A stretch of DNA of 64,000 nt from NCBI GenBank assembly GCA_934757155.1, contig CAKVLI010000001.1, positions 372,001 to 436,000 on the forward strand, in the 5' to 3' direction. Below the pieces are notes generated by a model. That model saw nothing but the letters and a program-made list of their open reading frames with translations, searched no databases and was not told the origin of the DNA. Below are positions 43,286 through 51,918 of the stretch, piece by piece (the first letter of the stretch is position 1; each line of letters opens with the position of its first letter). The translations under genes and the position numbers were made by a program. The stretch comes from an uncultured Candidatus Melainabacteria bacterium. Lineage in GTDB: Bacteria; Cyanobacteriota; Vampirovibrionia; Gastranaerophilales; Gastranaerophilaceae.

Positions 43286-43744
43286 TTAACCAATAATTTT
43301 CATAAAAATTTCAGGTAGTAACATTATAAATAAAAGAGCAAAAGATGCTATAAATGAGTAAATTTCAATTACATATAAAGTTTGATAAAATTTGTTATTT
43401 AGTAAAAAATCAGACTGTACATTAGCAGTTCTTTTTATTGCATAATTTATACCTTCTACAATAATTCCAAAAATAATTCCGCATATAGAACTAAAAATGA
43501 GACCTAGTATCTGTAGGGGAGCAAACGCAAAAAATGACGTACCAAATTCCAAATCTGATTTAACGCAATTTGAATCAAAAAAGAAACAAAACGTATCGTG
43601 CAATATTTCTATAGCACCACCCAATATATAAAATATGGAATTCCAAGAAAATATTAAAAACGCAGTACAAAAAAACACGTGGAAAAAGTGCCACTGCTTA
43701 GTCCATTGAATCCAACTGTTAATTTTTTCAATAAATTTTCTCAT
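43286..43744 (-). CDS. Small membrane protein, duplicate B
   Basis: The 152-residue membrane protein is paralogous to duplicate A, with the same amphipathic, Trp-rich N-terminus, several hydrophobic helices and SDFLLNNKFYQ near residue 117. The in-frame start 48 bases upstream is rejected because the MRKFIEKINSW start aligns with duplicate A. With A it forms a two-gene unit facing the unknown 417-residue gene. Confidence 0.65.
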   Translation of the reverse strand: MRKFIEKINSWIQWTKQWHFFHVFFCTAFLIFSWNSIFYILGGAIEILHDTFCFFFDSNCVKSDLEFGTSFFAFAPLQILGLIFSSICGIIFGIIVEGINYAIKRTANVQSDFLLNNKFYQTLYVIEIYSFIASFALLFIMLLPEIFMKIIG

Positions 43745-43805
43745 TGTGAATAAATAATATATCCTGCCGGCTTTTTTGTCAATACGTAGCAAGAAGAAAG
43801 TTATC

Positions 43806-44272
43806 GGTGCGCAAGTGTGCGCACCCTATCAACTTTTTATTGTTTGTCCTTTTCTTTCTTCTCTTGGGAAATAAGTTTTAATATTTATAGCCGCATTTCT
43901 TTGACCGCAAAGAAACGCGGCGCAAAGAAACTCTCCGTCCGGAACTACGTTCGTTAATCAATTGTAGCATTCGCCCTAAGCAGGTGAACTCACTGCGTTC
44001 AAACAACACCTGCTTTGTTGTCGGCTCATTAACATTGATTACTCACTCCGTTATGGACGGACTTAGTGGTTGAGTTATCTCGCTATTGTGCTACGCACAC
44101 GCTCGCAAGGTCTTGGTCACTTAATCACTTGATCACTTAGTCACCAAAGACACACCAAGTCAGTAGTCCTGACCAACCAGCCAAATACATTTACCCCTTT
44201 ACCCCTACCCCCTTCCGGAGGACGTAAAACTGGTAATTACTACCTACCAGCCCTATACATTTACCCCCCCCC
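43806..44272. repeat. Large intergenic repeat mosaic downstream of fliI
   Basis: The A palindrome (43806-43825) and a degenerate TTCTTTCTTCT region (about 43850-43870) come first. They are followed by a stretch with CAGGTG/CACCTG hairpin potential (43980-44012), a reversed TGCGAGCGTGTGC module (44083-44107), and the 'ggtcacttaatcacttgatcacttagtcacc' unit (44110-44140). Two tandem D elements (44143-44272) run into the 3' end of fliI, with a C9 tract at 44264-44272. No gene is supported. Confidence 0.85.
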
Positions 44273-45586
44273 TGCGAGTTTGCCGAGTTCTATGAGTGAG
44301 TTTACGGTTTCGTTGTAGTCGACTTTATCTGTGGTGGATTGTTTTAAAAACTGATTAATATTATCCATTAGCGCAATCGCTTTGTCGCAGAGCGGGTCTG
44401 AACCTGCAATATATGCTCCGATATTGATTAAATCTTCGTTTTTCGCGTGGACTGCCATTAAGTTTCTGATAACCCCTGCGGCGTTGCGATGTTCTTTTGT
44501 TGTTACATCACCCATAACCCTGCTCAATGATTGCAATACATCGACTGCAGGATAGTGGTTTTTGTGCGCTAAGGCTCTTGATAACATAATGTGACCATCA
44601 AGGATACTTCTTGAGGTATCTGAAATTGGTTCGTTGAAATCGTCACCTTCTACGAGGACTGTGTAGAGTCCGGTGATTGTTCCGTATTCATTTGTTCCGG
44701 CTCTTTCCATAAGTTTTGGCATAAGAGCAAATACTGACGGTGTATAACCTCTTGTTGCAGGAGGTTCGCCGATTGCAAGTCCTACTTCTCTTTGTGCCAT
44801 TGCGATACGGGTTACGGAATCGAGCATAAATAGAACATCCATTCCTTTATCACGGAAATATTCTGCGATAGAGGTTGCAACAAATGCGGCTTTAATTTTA
44901 ACCAATGAAGGCTGTTCAGAAGTTGCTGCTACAACGATTGAGCGTTTCATACCTTCCGGCCCGAGAATTTCTTCAATAAATTCTTTAACCTCACGACCAC
45001 GTTCACCCACTAGTGCGATTACGTTGAGGTCTGCTGAGGTATTTTTTGCCATCATACCGAGAGTGGTACTTTTACCTACACCTGAACCTGCAAAAATACC
45101 CATTCTTTGACCTTTTCCCACTGTTGCAAAACCGTCGACCGATTTTATACCAAGGGCAAGCGGTTCTGAAATTCTTTTTCTTTTTAGCGGATTAATTGCA
45201 TCGGCGCGGGTTGAACGGTATTCAGAAAATCTTATTTCGCCCAGAGTATCGATTGGTCTTCCAAGTCCGTCAAGAACTCTTCCTATGAGCTGGTTTCCTA
45301 CTCCGATTTTCATGGCACTGCCTGTATTTATAACAAGCGCTCCGGGGCGGATTCCGTCAGGCGAAGCGAGTGGCATAAGAAGGATTTTGTCTTTTTTGAA
45401 CCCTACAACTTCCGCCATAGTCGGTTTGTCACCAAAATCGTTATAGATATAACACAAGTCACCGATTGAGGATTTCGGACCGTCGGATTCGATTGTCAGA
45501 CCGATAATTTCGGTAATTTTACCGATTTGTTTAATCGTTTCGGTATTTTTTATTATGTCGAGATATTTGTCTTTATTCCAGCTCAT
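44261..45586 (-). CDS. fliI: Flagellum-specific ATPase FliI
   Basis: The 441-residue ATPase powers flagellar type III export. It shows Walker A FAGSGVGKSTTLGMM near 160, GERGREVKEF, Walker B FMLDSVTRIAMAQREVGL and the C-terminal helical bundle. The ATG at 45586 lies within the end of fliH (14-base overlap). Oddity: the last codons GGG-GGG-GGG and the stop TAA are the start of a D element, so a natural C-terminus (…IELGKLA) is followed by Gly-Gly-Gly. A one-base change in the G9 tract would replace the stop with a longer tail. No fliJ follows. Confidence 0.95.
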   Translation of the reverse strand: MSWNKDKYLDIIKNTETIKQIGKITEIIGLTIESDGPKSSIGDLCYIYNDFGDKPTMAEVVGFKKDKILLMPLASPDGIRPGALVINTGSAMKIGVGNQLIGRVLDGLGRPIDTLGEIRFSEYRSTRADAINPLKRKRISEPLALGIKSVDGFATVGKGQRMGIFAGSGVGKSTTLGMMAKNTSADLNVIALVGERGREVKEFIEEILGPEGMKRSIVVAATSEQPSLVKIKAAFVATSIAEYFRDKGMDVLFMLDSVTRIAMAQREVGLAIGEPPATRGYTPSVFALMPKLMERAGTNEYGTITGLYTVLVEGDDFNEPISDTSRSILDGHIMLSRALAHKNHYPAVDVLQSLSRVMGDVTTKEHRNAAGVIRNLMAVHAKNEDLINIGAYIAGSDPLCDKAIALMDNINQFLKQSTTDKVDYNETVNSLIELGKLAGGG

Positions 45587-46322
45587 CGTTAGCACCCGTA
45601 AGCATTTGTTCAGCTATTTTGCTAATCTGGGAGGAAACTCTTGAATCAAGTCTTGTGTTGAGTGTTTCTACAATAACCCCGTCAGGTGAAACTGAATTAT
45701 CTTCAAGAATTTTTATGGATTGAAGTTTAGGAACTTCTTCTTTAAAGTTTTCACAGAGTTTGCTGATATTGTCGACCAATTGAGGGTTTACGATTATTGT
45801 GATACTTTCTTTGTCGTTTAGTTCTTTAATTGCGTCCAGAGTTATTCTGTGCAGAACTTCAGAATCAAATTTTATGTGACAAACTTTGTCTGCGATTGTA
45901 GAAACAAGCTCGACAATATCAAGAGTTGCGGAGTCGATAATATTTTTTTTCAAATCAAAAGAGGAAGAAGAGAGGGTCTCGAGGGAATTTAATGAAGCTA
46001 TTGAATCGTTTTTAAATTTCTCAAGTCCGTCTTCTGCACCTTTTGTGTATCCTTCTTGATAAGCTTGTTGACGAATTGTTTCGTATTCTTGTTCTCCTCT
46101 TTTTTTAGCTTCATCAAGAATTCTGTTAGCTTCGTCATTAGCTGCTTGTATAATCATTTGTGAGCGATTTTCCGCACCATCAAGGATTTTTTTTGCTTTT
46201 TGGTCGGTTTCTTCAATAATTTTCTGTACTTTAGCCTGAGACAGAGTAACATTAGACTGCTCAATAGGCAGCACATAGTTATTACCTATTTGAATTTCAT
46301 CACTTTTAATTCTGTTACTCAA
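45573..46322 (-). CDS. fliH: Flagellar assembly protein FliH
   Basis: The 249-residue stator-like regulator of FliI has a long Ala/Glu-rich helix at about 30-105 (KAKKILDGAENRSQMIIQAA, EANRILDEAKKRGEQEYE, GYTKGAEDGLEKF) followed by the conserved C-domain (DIVELVSTIADKVCHIKF, IVNPQLVDNISK). It overlaps fliG by 8 bases and fliI by 14, implying coupled translation. Confidence 0.9.
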   Translation of the reverse strand: MSNRIKSDEIQIGNNYVLPIEQSNVTLSQAKVQKIIEETDQKAKKILDGAENRSQMIIQAANDEANRILDEAKKRGEQEYETIRQQAYQEGYTKGAEDGLEKFKNDSIASLNSLETLSSSSFDLKKNIIDSATLDIVELVSTIADKVCHIKFDSEVLHRITLDAIKELNDKESITIIVNPQLVDNISKLCENFKEEVPKLQSIKILEDNSVSPDGVIVETLNTRLDSRVSSQISKIAEQMLTGANDELE

Positions 46323-47364
46323 TTAATTCATCCTCAACACTAGCACGGGTAATAGTAATTTCACCGGTAGCTTCAAGATTTCTAATAGCGTTAACAATAC
46401 CGGTTTGAGCTTCTTGAACTTCTTTTGCACGGACAGGTCCAAGGTATTCCATATCATCCGTAAGCATTTGTCTTGCTCTTTCTGACATGTTTTTAAATAT
46501 CTTGTCTTTGATTTCTTCTTTAGTACCCTTAAGAGCCATAGCAAGGTTCTTGGTATCGATTTCTCTAAGCAGCCTTTGAATAGAGCGGTCGTCGAGGATA
46601 ATAATATCTTCGAATACGAACATAAGGTCTCGAACTTCCTGAGCCATTTTTTGGTTCTCGATATCGAGCCATTCCATAATATTTTTTTCTGTACCTCTGT
46701 CGCAGCAGTTCAAGATGTTTGCAAGAGATTCCACACCGCCTGCTTTTGAGAAGTCTTGAACAAGGAGTGCAGAGAATTTTCTTTGTACAATATCTTCAAT
46801 CGTAGAAAGAATTTCCGGATTGGTAGGAGTCATATCTGCAATACGCATAGAAACAACCGCTTGAATATCAGGCGGAAGAAATGCGAGAACTTGTGCTGCA
46901 AGTTCAGGTCTTAGGTAAGCCAAAATCAACGCAAGAAGCTGTGGATTTTCGCTTGAAAAAGTGTTTGCTAACTGTGAAGGGTCAGCTTCATTAAGAAAAT
47001 AGAACGGGTTAGTGTTAACCATGGAATTAACTTTTTCAAGAAGTTGAGATGCTTCTTGTTCGCCGTACGCTTGTGCAAGTAATTGTTTAGCGTATGCAAC
47101 ACCACCCTGCGTAATGTAGTTTTTTGCCTGAAATACGGTTTTGAATTCCAACAAAACTTGGTTCAAATCTTCATCAGGTACTTTACCCAGGTTTGCGATA
47201 TCAAGAGTAATTTGTTCCAGCAAGTCTTCATCCTTAATATTTTTAAGGATTTCTGATGCCGTATTTGGACCAAGAGCAATCAAAAGAGCCGCAACTTTTT
47301 GAGTCGGGCGCGTAAACGTCCTTTTGGCTTCCTCTTTGGCTTTTTTTATCTCTTCTATACCCAT
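46315..47364 (-). CDS. fliG: Flagellar motor switch protein FliG
   Basis: The 349-residue rotor protein has an N-domain that binds FliF (QKVAALLIALGPNTASEILKNI), a middle ARM-like domain (HxEHPQ-region equivalent ENPQLLALILAYLRPELAA) and a C-domain with charged torque residues (IIILDDRSIQRLLREID, LKGTKEEIKDKIFKNMSERA). AGGAAA precedes the ATG, and the fliF stop is 15 bases upstream. Confidence 0.96.
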   Translation of the reverse strand: MGIEEIKKAKEEAKRTFTRPTQKVAALLIALGPNTASEILKNIKDEDLLEQITLDIANLGKVPDEDLNQVLLEFKTVFQAKNYITQGGVAYAKQLLAQAYGEQEASQLLEKVNSMVNTNPFYFLNEADPSQLANTFSSENPQLLALILAYLRPELAAQVLAFLPPDIQAVVSMRIADMTPTNPEILSTIEDIVQRKFSALLVQDFSKAGGVESLANILNCCDRGTEKNIMEWLDIENQKMAQEVRDLMFVFEDIIILDDRSIQRLLREIDTKNLAMALKGTKEEIKDKIFKNMSERARQMLTDDMEYLGPVRAKEVQEAQTGIVNAIRNLEATGEITITRASVEDELIE

Positions 47365-47379
47365 TTATTTTTCCTGATA

Positions 47380-48930
47380 TTATTCACGTATGTATGATGT
47401 AATAAGTTTTGCTGCATCTTCCGGCGATGCCATGATTGCTTCGTTCAACTCAGTGATGCTTTGGTCTTTTTGAGATTGAATTTCTTTTTTGTTGAACTCA
47501 ATCTTCGGTGTAATTTCCATAGTTTCTTCTTCTTCTGCAGCAGCCTTTATTATGTTATCTTCAAGAGACTTTTTCTCATTTCTTGAAGCTGCAGTAGGAA
47601 GTTTAGAAATAAATCCTTTGAGTACCATAAGGGCAAAACATCCGAGCACAAGAACTATGATAAGCGGTATAACAGATGAAGTTACTGTTTCAATAACTTG
47701 TTCACGCTGATATTGCTTAGCAAATTCTTCACTTGCAATCTTATCGATTGCAGCACCCTCAAATTGTAATCCTGAAACAGAGATTACGTCCCCTCTTGAG
47801 TAGTCAACACCTGATGCTGACAATATTAGATTTTTTAACTCTTCTTTTTCAGAATCTGTAAGGATTTTATTAACCGCAACTGCGATTGATAATCTTTTTA
47901 TTGTTCCCGGAGCATAAATTACTTGTTTAACTTCTTTTGATACATTGTAATTTATAGCTGTTTTTTGTTTTGAGTAATTCAAGTTTCTTTGATTAACACT
48001 TGTTGAATTTGGAACAAGGTTAGGATTTTCGTAGGTTTCAACCTCGGTTTGAGAGCTTGTAATAACACCTTCTCCCTTGTCGTTAACAGGCATATAACTT
48101 TCGATTGTTGATTTAGCAGAATTAAAATCAATATCTGCGTTAACCTGTACGGAAACATTTCCTTTTCCGACAATTTTTTCCAAAACATCCGCAACTTTTT
48201 TAGCAGTTTGTTTTTCAAGATTTGCTTTGAAACTCTCCATATCGGTTGAGTTTTTGGAAGTTTCGTCAGACAAACTGTTTCCGCTCTGGTCTGTAATGAA
48301 AACCTGCTCCGGAGTCATGCGCGGAACTGAATATGCAACGAGGTTTTTAATAGCTTTAACTTGTGCGCTTTTCAATTTATACCCCGGTTCTAACACAAGC
48401 ATAACTGATGCGGTTGGTTTTTCATCATTATCTTCAAAAATAGAACGTTCAGGCTCTGCAAGTTGAACTTTTGCGTACTTGATACCCTGAATTTTTTCGA
48501 TTGCACGAGTAATTTCGCCTTGGAAAATTCTTTGTTTTGTGAGTTTGTTTTTAAAATCGGTTGAACCGAGCTGCATATCATCCAAAAGCTCAAACCCGCC
48601 GTCACCGGTTTTAATCAAGTCATTCTCAGCTACGAAAATACGCATATCATCCCTTGTTGAGGAAGGAACAAGAATAGATTTCTTGTCCTCGGACAACTTG
48701 TATTGATAGCCGTTTTTCTTCATGTTTTCTACGATATTAATAGCGTTAACTTCGTTCAAGTCTGAATATAAAACAACCCAATCCGGCTCCATCGCTTTTG
48801 AAAGAAAGAATGTCGCCGCAATAATTGTTATAACGATTAGAGCGAGCATACCAAGTTTCTGCCCGTCGTCCAAACCGTTCCAGAGCTTTTTTACGTCATT
48901 AGCTAATAGTGCAAAATAATTATTTTCCAT
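47380..48930 (-). CDS. fliF: Flagellar MS-ring protein FliF
   Basis: The 516-residue ring protein has TM1 at about 20-42 (LGMLALIVITIIAATFFL), ring-building domains (YscJ/FliF-type) in the periplasm, a proline/serine linker, TM2 at about 425-445 (VIPLIIVLVLGCFALMVL) and a C-terminal FliG-binding tail (EEEETMEITPKIEF ... LITSYIRE). The start ATG 48930 follows GGGGAG; an earlier in-frame start is part of the ribosome region. It heads the operon. Confidence 0.95.
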   Translation of the reverse strand: MENNYFALLANDVKKLWNGLDDGQKLGMLALIVITIIAATFFLSKAMEPDWVVLYSDLNEVNAINIVENMKKNGYQYKLSEDKKSILVPSSTRDDMRIFVAENDLIKTGDGGFELLDDMQLGSTDFKNKLTKQRIFQGEITRAIEKIQGIKYAKVQLAEPERSIFEDNDEKPTASVMLVLEPGYKLKSAQVKAIKNLVAYSVPRMTPEQVFITDQSGNSLSDETSKNSTDMESFKANLEKQTAKKVADVLEKIVGKGNVSVQVNADIDFNSAKSTIESYMPVNDKGEGVITSSQTEVETYENPNLVPNSTSVNQRNLNYSKQKTAINYNVSKEVKQVIYAPGTIKRLSIAVAVNKILTDSEKEELKNLILSASGVDYSRGDVISVSGLQFEGAAIDKIASEEFAKQYQREQVIETVTSSVIPLIIVLVLGCFALMVLKGFISKLPTAASRNEKKSLEDNIIKAAAEEEETMEITPKIEFNKKEIQSQKDQSITELNEAIMASPEDAAKLITSYIRE

Positions 48931-48960
48931 GTACTCCCCGCGCACAATTGTTCACTATAA

Positions 48961-48989
48961 ATAATATCCTATCTGCAAAAAAGTTTCAA
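48961..48989 (-). promoter_or_regulatory. Sigma-70 promoter of fliFGHI
   Basis: Minus strand: TTGAAA (48989-48984), 17 bases, TATTAT (48966-48961). The ring/export operon thus appears to use the housekeeping factor, while late genes elsewhere carry sigma-28 sites. Confidence 0.7.
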
Positions 48990-49030
48990 ATTGTTAAGTT
49001 TTTGTAATGCTACAGGATATTATAATCTCT

Positions 49031-49693
49031 CTAATTTATTTTCTGACCGACTTTTAGGATTAAAGGAAGCTTGCCCTTCTCTCTTATTAGTCTTTCAAAT
49101 TCTTTTATGTCAACGGAAATCGCATCAAACGTGTTGTAATGCATTGGAATAACTCCGGTTACTTTTAGCCAGTCAGCTGCAATAATCGCGTGTTCAATAT
49201 CCATTGTGAATTGTCCGCCGACAGGCAGCATCGCAACATCAGGACGATAAAGTTCGCCAATGGTTTTCATTTCTTGCATCAAGCTTGTATCTCCGGCATG
49301 GTATGCGGTTGCACCGTCAATCTCAAAAACATATCCGCATGGATTTCCGCCATAAGCTCCGTCCATAGTTGAACTTGAATGGTATGCAGGAGTTGCAATT
49401 GCTTTTCCCCAGCTGTAATTCTGCCAGTTTCCGACTCCTATTCCGTTTACTTTTGCACCTTTTTTCTCGCAATAATTTGCAAGTTCAAAAATTGCGGTTA
49501 TAGTTGCACCTGTTCGTTTTGAAATTTCAATCGCGCTTCCCAAATGGTCACCGTGAGCGTGAGTAACAAAAATATCCGTAACCCCTTCCGGATTGTAGTC
49601 CGGACTGCATACCAAAAATGGGTCGATAAGAATTTTCGCTTTGCTTTTCGTTTCAATTTCAAAACAACTGTGTCCTAAATATGTTATACTCAT
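49031..49693 (-). CDS. Metallo-beta-lactamase-fold hydrolase (UPF0173 type)
   Basis: The 220-residue metal-dependent hydrolase shows the fold's motif THAHGDHLGSA near residue 45, an early SCFEIETKSKAKILIDPF, YHAGDTSLMQEM near 132 and PMHYNTF near 182, all typical of the UPF0173/YtkL group. The substrate is unknown. It is followed by the fliF promoter; upstream on the same strand are HxlR and a small gene. Confidence 0.9.
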   Translation of the reverse strand: MSITYLGHSCFEIETKSKAKILIDPFLVCSPDYNPEGVTDIFVTHAHGDHLGSAIEISKRTGATITAIFELANYCEKKGAKVNGIGVGNWQNYSWGKAIATPAYHSSSTMDGAYGGNPCGYVFEIDGATAYHAGDTSLMQEMKTIGELYRPDVAMLPVGGQFTMDIEHAIIAADWLKVTGVIPMHYNTFDAISVDIKEFERLIREKGKLPLILKVGQKIN

Positions 49694-49706
49694 TTGTTTT
49701 TCACCT

Positions 49707-50051
49707 CTACACTATATTTGCTCTGTCCATTAATTTTCTAAGTCTTTTATACTCCTTACCCCATTTTTGCATAGATTCTACAACAGGGCGAAGGGTGTAT
49801 CCGATATCGGTTAAGTAATATTCTACTTTTGGTGGGACTACGTCATATTTCTCTCTTACAATAAGTCCGTCTTCTTCCATTTCTTTAAGGCAGGTAGTGA
49901 GAACCTTTGCGGTGCAGCCAAGATTTTTTTTCAACTCAACAAAACGCATTTCTTTTTTCAAAAGCTCTTTGACTATAAGAATTTTCCATTTTGCCCCAAC
50001 AAGCTGTAATACAACACTTACTGGATTTGTAGCTAAATCTTTATACTGCAT
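49707..50051 (-). CDS. HxlR-family winged-helix transcriptional regulator
   Basis: The 114-residue protein shows the HxlR pattern VVLQLVGAKWKILIVKELLKK (the first Cys of many redox HxlR proteins is absent), MRFVELKKNLGCTAKVLTTCLKEMEEDGLI and YYLTDIGYTLRPVVESMQKWG. GGGGAAAG precedes the ATG. It is 13 bases from each neighbour, so it may be co-transcribed with the hydrolase. Ligand unknown; two internal Cys could allow redox sensing. Confidence 0.9.
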   Translation of the reverse strand: MQYKDLATNPVSVVLQLVGAKWKILIVKELLKKEMRFVELKKNLGCTAKVLTTCLKEMEEDGLIVREKYDVVPPKVEYYLTDIGYTLRPVVESMQKWGKEYKRLRKLMDRANIV

Positions 50052-50064
50052 TCTTTCCCCAAGT

Positions 50065-50388
50065 TTATTTATCTTCTTTATTCTTTTCGGCAGAGTTCCA
50101 AAGCTCGGTTAACTTCTCTTTTACTCCGTATCTGCCAAACCATTTTTGAACGAATCTTTCCTCATATCCGAGTCCGCCGTTTGTTTTGGTGAAGCCGTCT
50201 AAAAGGAATGTTGCCTCAGAAATAGAAATTCTTATAATAACATGCGGTTGAATTGTATTTGTAGGATCCATCCAAACCTTTATATTATTGTATTTCGCTA
50301 TATTAACACTTTTGATATTGTGTGCGTCGGATTGCTCCTGTACAATAAAGCTCTTTAAGCTGTCTTCCACATCTTTAAACGTTGCCAT
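50065..50388 (-). CDS. Hypothetical protein (107 residues)
   Basis: This soluble alpha/beta protein of unrecognised family contains IQPHVIIRISISEATFLL and a polar C-terminus (EKLTELWNSAEKNKEDK). AAGGAATTAGCA precedes the ATG. It is the first gene of a small minus-strand unit with HxlR and the hydrolase, 117 bases from the divergent DAHP synthase gene. Confidence 0.6.
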   Translation of the reverse strand: MATFKDVEDSLKSFIVQEQSDAHNIKSVNIAKYNNIKVWMDPTNTIQPHVIIRISISEATFLLDGFTKTNGGLGYEERFVQKWFGRYGVKEKLTELWNSAEKNKEDK

Positions 50389-50505
50389 TGCTAATTCCTT
50401 AATCCTGTTCTGTCTAAAATAATTATAGTTACTTTAGTATACCATGTTTTAGATTTTTGTGTATAATTGAGGTTAATAAGTCATCAAAATGACGGAGGAA
50501 ATATA

Positions 50506-51519
50506 ATGCTGGTAATAATGAATCCTAATGCGACCGAACAAGAAATAATGCGTGTTGCAATGTTTCTTGAATCCAAAGGTTTTGAAGCGAGAATTTCTCA
50601 CGGAGAAGCCAGAACGGTTGTACACGCAATCGGGGTTGTGGACGTTGACCAGCGTGATTTTGAACTCTTGGCGGGCGTTTCCGAAGTCGTTAAGGTTTCT
50701 ACAAACTACAAACTTGCAGCGCGGGTTTCACAAGGACAAGATACCATTGTAGAAGTCAACGGAGTTAAGTTTGGTGATAAATATACCGGTTTGATAGCAG
50801 GACCTTGTACCATTGAATCATATGACCAAATGGATGCGACAGCGCAAGAATTACAAGAATCAAACGTTAAAATCCTTCGCGGCGGTGCGTTTAAACCGAG
50901 AACAAGTCCATACGCTTTCCAAGGCTTGGGCGAAGAAGGTTTGCAAATAATCAGAAGTGTTGCTGACAATCATGGAATGGCAGTTGCGTCCGAAATTATG
51001 GACATTTCTCAATTAGACATGTTTATGAGATACGTCGATATTTTGCAAATTGGCGCAAGAAATATGCAGAACTATAATCTTTTGAAAGAACTCGGGAAAA
51101 TCCATAAACCTGTTATTCTTAAACGAGGTTTATCTGCAACCTATGAAGAATGGTTAATGTCCGCTGAATACATTATTTCCGGTGGGAATAACCAAATAAT
51201 TCTCTGTGAGCGCGGTATAAGAACCTTTGAAAAATTTACCAGAAACACTCTTGATATAGCAGCAATCCCTGTTATTAAAAAGCTTAGCCACTTACCGATT
51301 ATTGTCGACCCTTCTCATGGAACGGGTTTGCGCGATAAGGTTGAGCCAATGTCACGTGCAGCAGTAGCCGCAGGCTGTGACGGTTTGATAATCGAAGTGC
51401 ACAACAACCCTGAAACTGCGATATGCGACGGTGCGCAATCACTTTATCCTTGGCAATACGACCTGCTTTACAAACAAATTAAGCAAATCGCTCCAATCGT
51501 CGGTAAAGAAATCGTCTAG
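50506..51519 (+). CDS. aroF: 3-deoxy-7-phosphoheptulonate (DAHP) synthase, type I-beta
   Basis: The 337-residue first enzyme of the shikimate pathway joins PEP and erythrose-4-phosphate. It has an N-terminal ferredoxin-like regulatory domain (1-70, LVIMNPNATEQEIMRVAMFLESKG), then the TIM barrel with GPCTIES, GGAFKPRTSPYAFQG, LKRGLSATYEEW, DPSHGTGLRDKV and IIEVHNNPETAICDGAQSL. The start at 50506 follows ACGGAGGAAA. The stop codon TAG is fused to a D element (G7 tract), exactly as in typA. Confidence 0.95.
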   Translation: MLVIMNPNATEQEIMRVAMFLESKGFEARISHGEARTVVHAIGVVDVDQRDFELLAGVSEVVKVSTNYKLAARVSQGQDTIVEVNGVKFGDKYTGLIAGPCTIESYDQMDATAQELQESNVKILRGGAFKPRTSPYAFQGLGEEGLQIIRSVADNHGMAVASEIMDISQLDMFMRYVDILQIGARNMQNYNLLKELGKIHKPVILKRGLSATYEEWLMSAEYIISGGNNQIILCERGIRTFEKFTRNTLDIAAIPVIKKLSHLPIIVDPSHGTGLRDKVEPMSRAAVAAGCDGLIIEVHNNPETAICDGAQSLYPWQYDLLYKQIKQIAPIVGKEIV

Positions 51520-51728
51520 GGGGGGTAAATAAATTGAACTGGTAGGTGCGAACTACTAGCTTGATGTATCTTTGGTGACCAAGTGATTAAGTGAATAAGT
51601 GACCAAGAATGTTGAATTGTCTACCCTCTCTGGGGGAGAGGGATTAAGTGACCAAAAATGTAGGGTGGGAAAAATGCAATGATTCCCACCACAACCAGTA
51701 AGTAAGGTGCTGCGCGCACTTGCGCACC
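51517..51728. repeat. Intergenic repeat mosaic after DAHP synthase
   Basis: The D element begins on the stop codon (51517-51565), followed by 'ggtgaccaagtgattaagtg' (51581-51610), a CCCTCTCTGGGGGAGAGGG palindrome (about 51624-51643), the B palindrome (51664-51690) and a variant A palindrome (51706-51728). No gene is supported. Confidence 0.82.
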
Positions 51729-51803
51729 GATAACTAAGTGATGGGGGGCTTGTCTTGCTCTTTCGCATTGGGGGGTTCAAGTTTCGCAATATATTAACAA
51801 ATA

Positions 51804-51835
51804 AAAACGGGGTAGTAAAAACTACCCCGTTTTTA
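51804..51835 (-). terminator. Terminator of tRNA-Leu(CAG)
   Basis: A perfect 13-bp stem AAAACGGGGTAGT/ACTACCCCGTTTT with a four-base loop lies immediately 3' of the tRNA on the minus strand. Confidence 0.9.
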
Positions 51836-51837
51836 TT

Positions 51838-51918
51838 TGCCGACGGGGGGACTTGAACCCCCACGGATTGCTCCATACGCACCTGAAACGCACGTGTCTA
51901 CCATTCCACCACGTCGGC
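51838..51918 (-). tRNA. tRNA-Leu(CAG)
   Basis: Class II tRNA on the minus strand, 81 nt. The acceptor is GCCGACG/CGTCGGC with discriminator A, the D-arm is GTGGAATGGTAGACAC, and the anticodon arm is TGCGT-TTCAGGT-GCGTA (anticodon CAG, G37). A long variable arm and the T-arm GGGG-GTTCAAG-CCCC region follow. CCA is not encoded. The anticodon register was chosen so that U33 precedes CAG and a five-pair stem forms. Confidence 0.88.
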
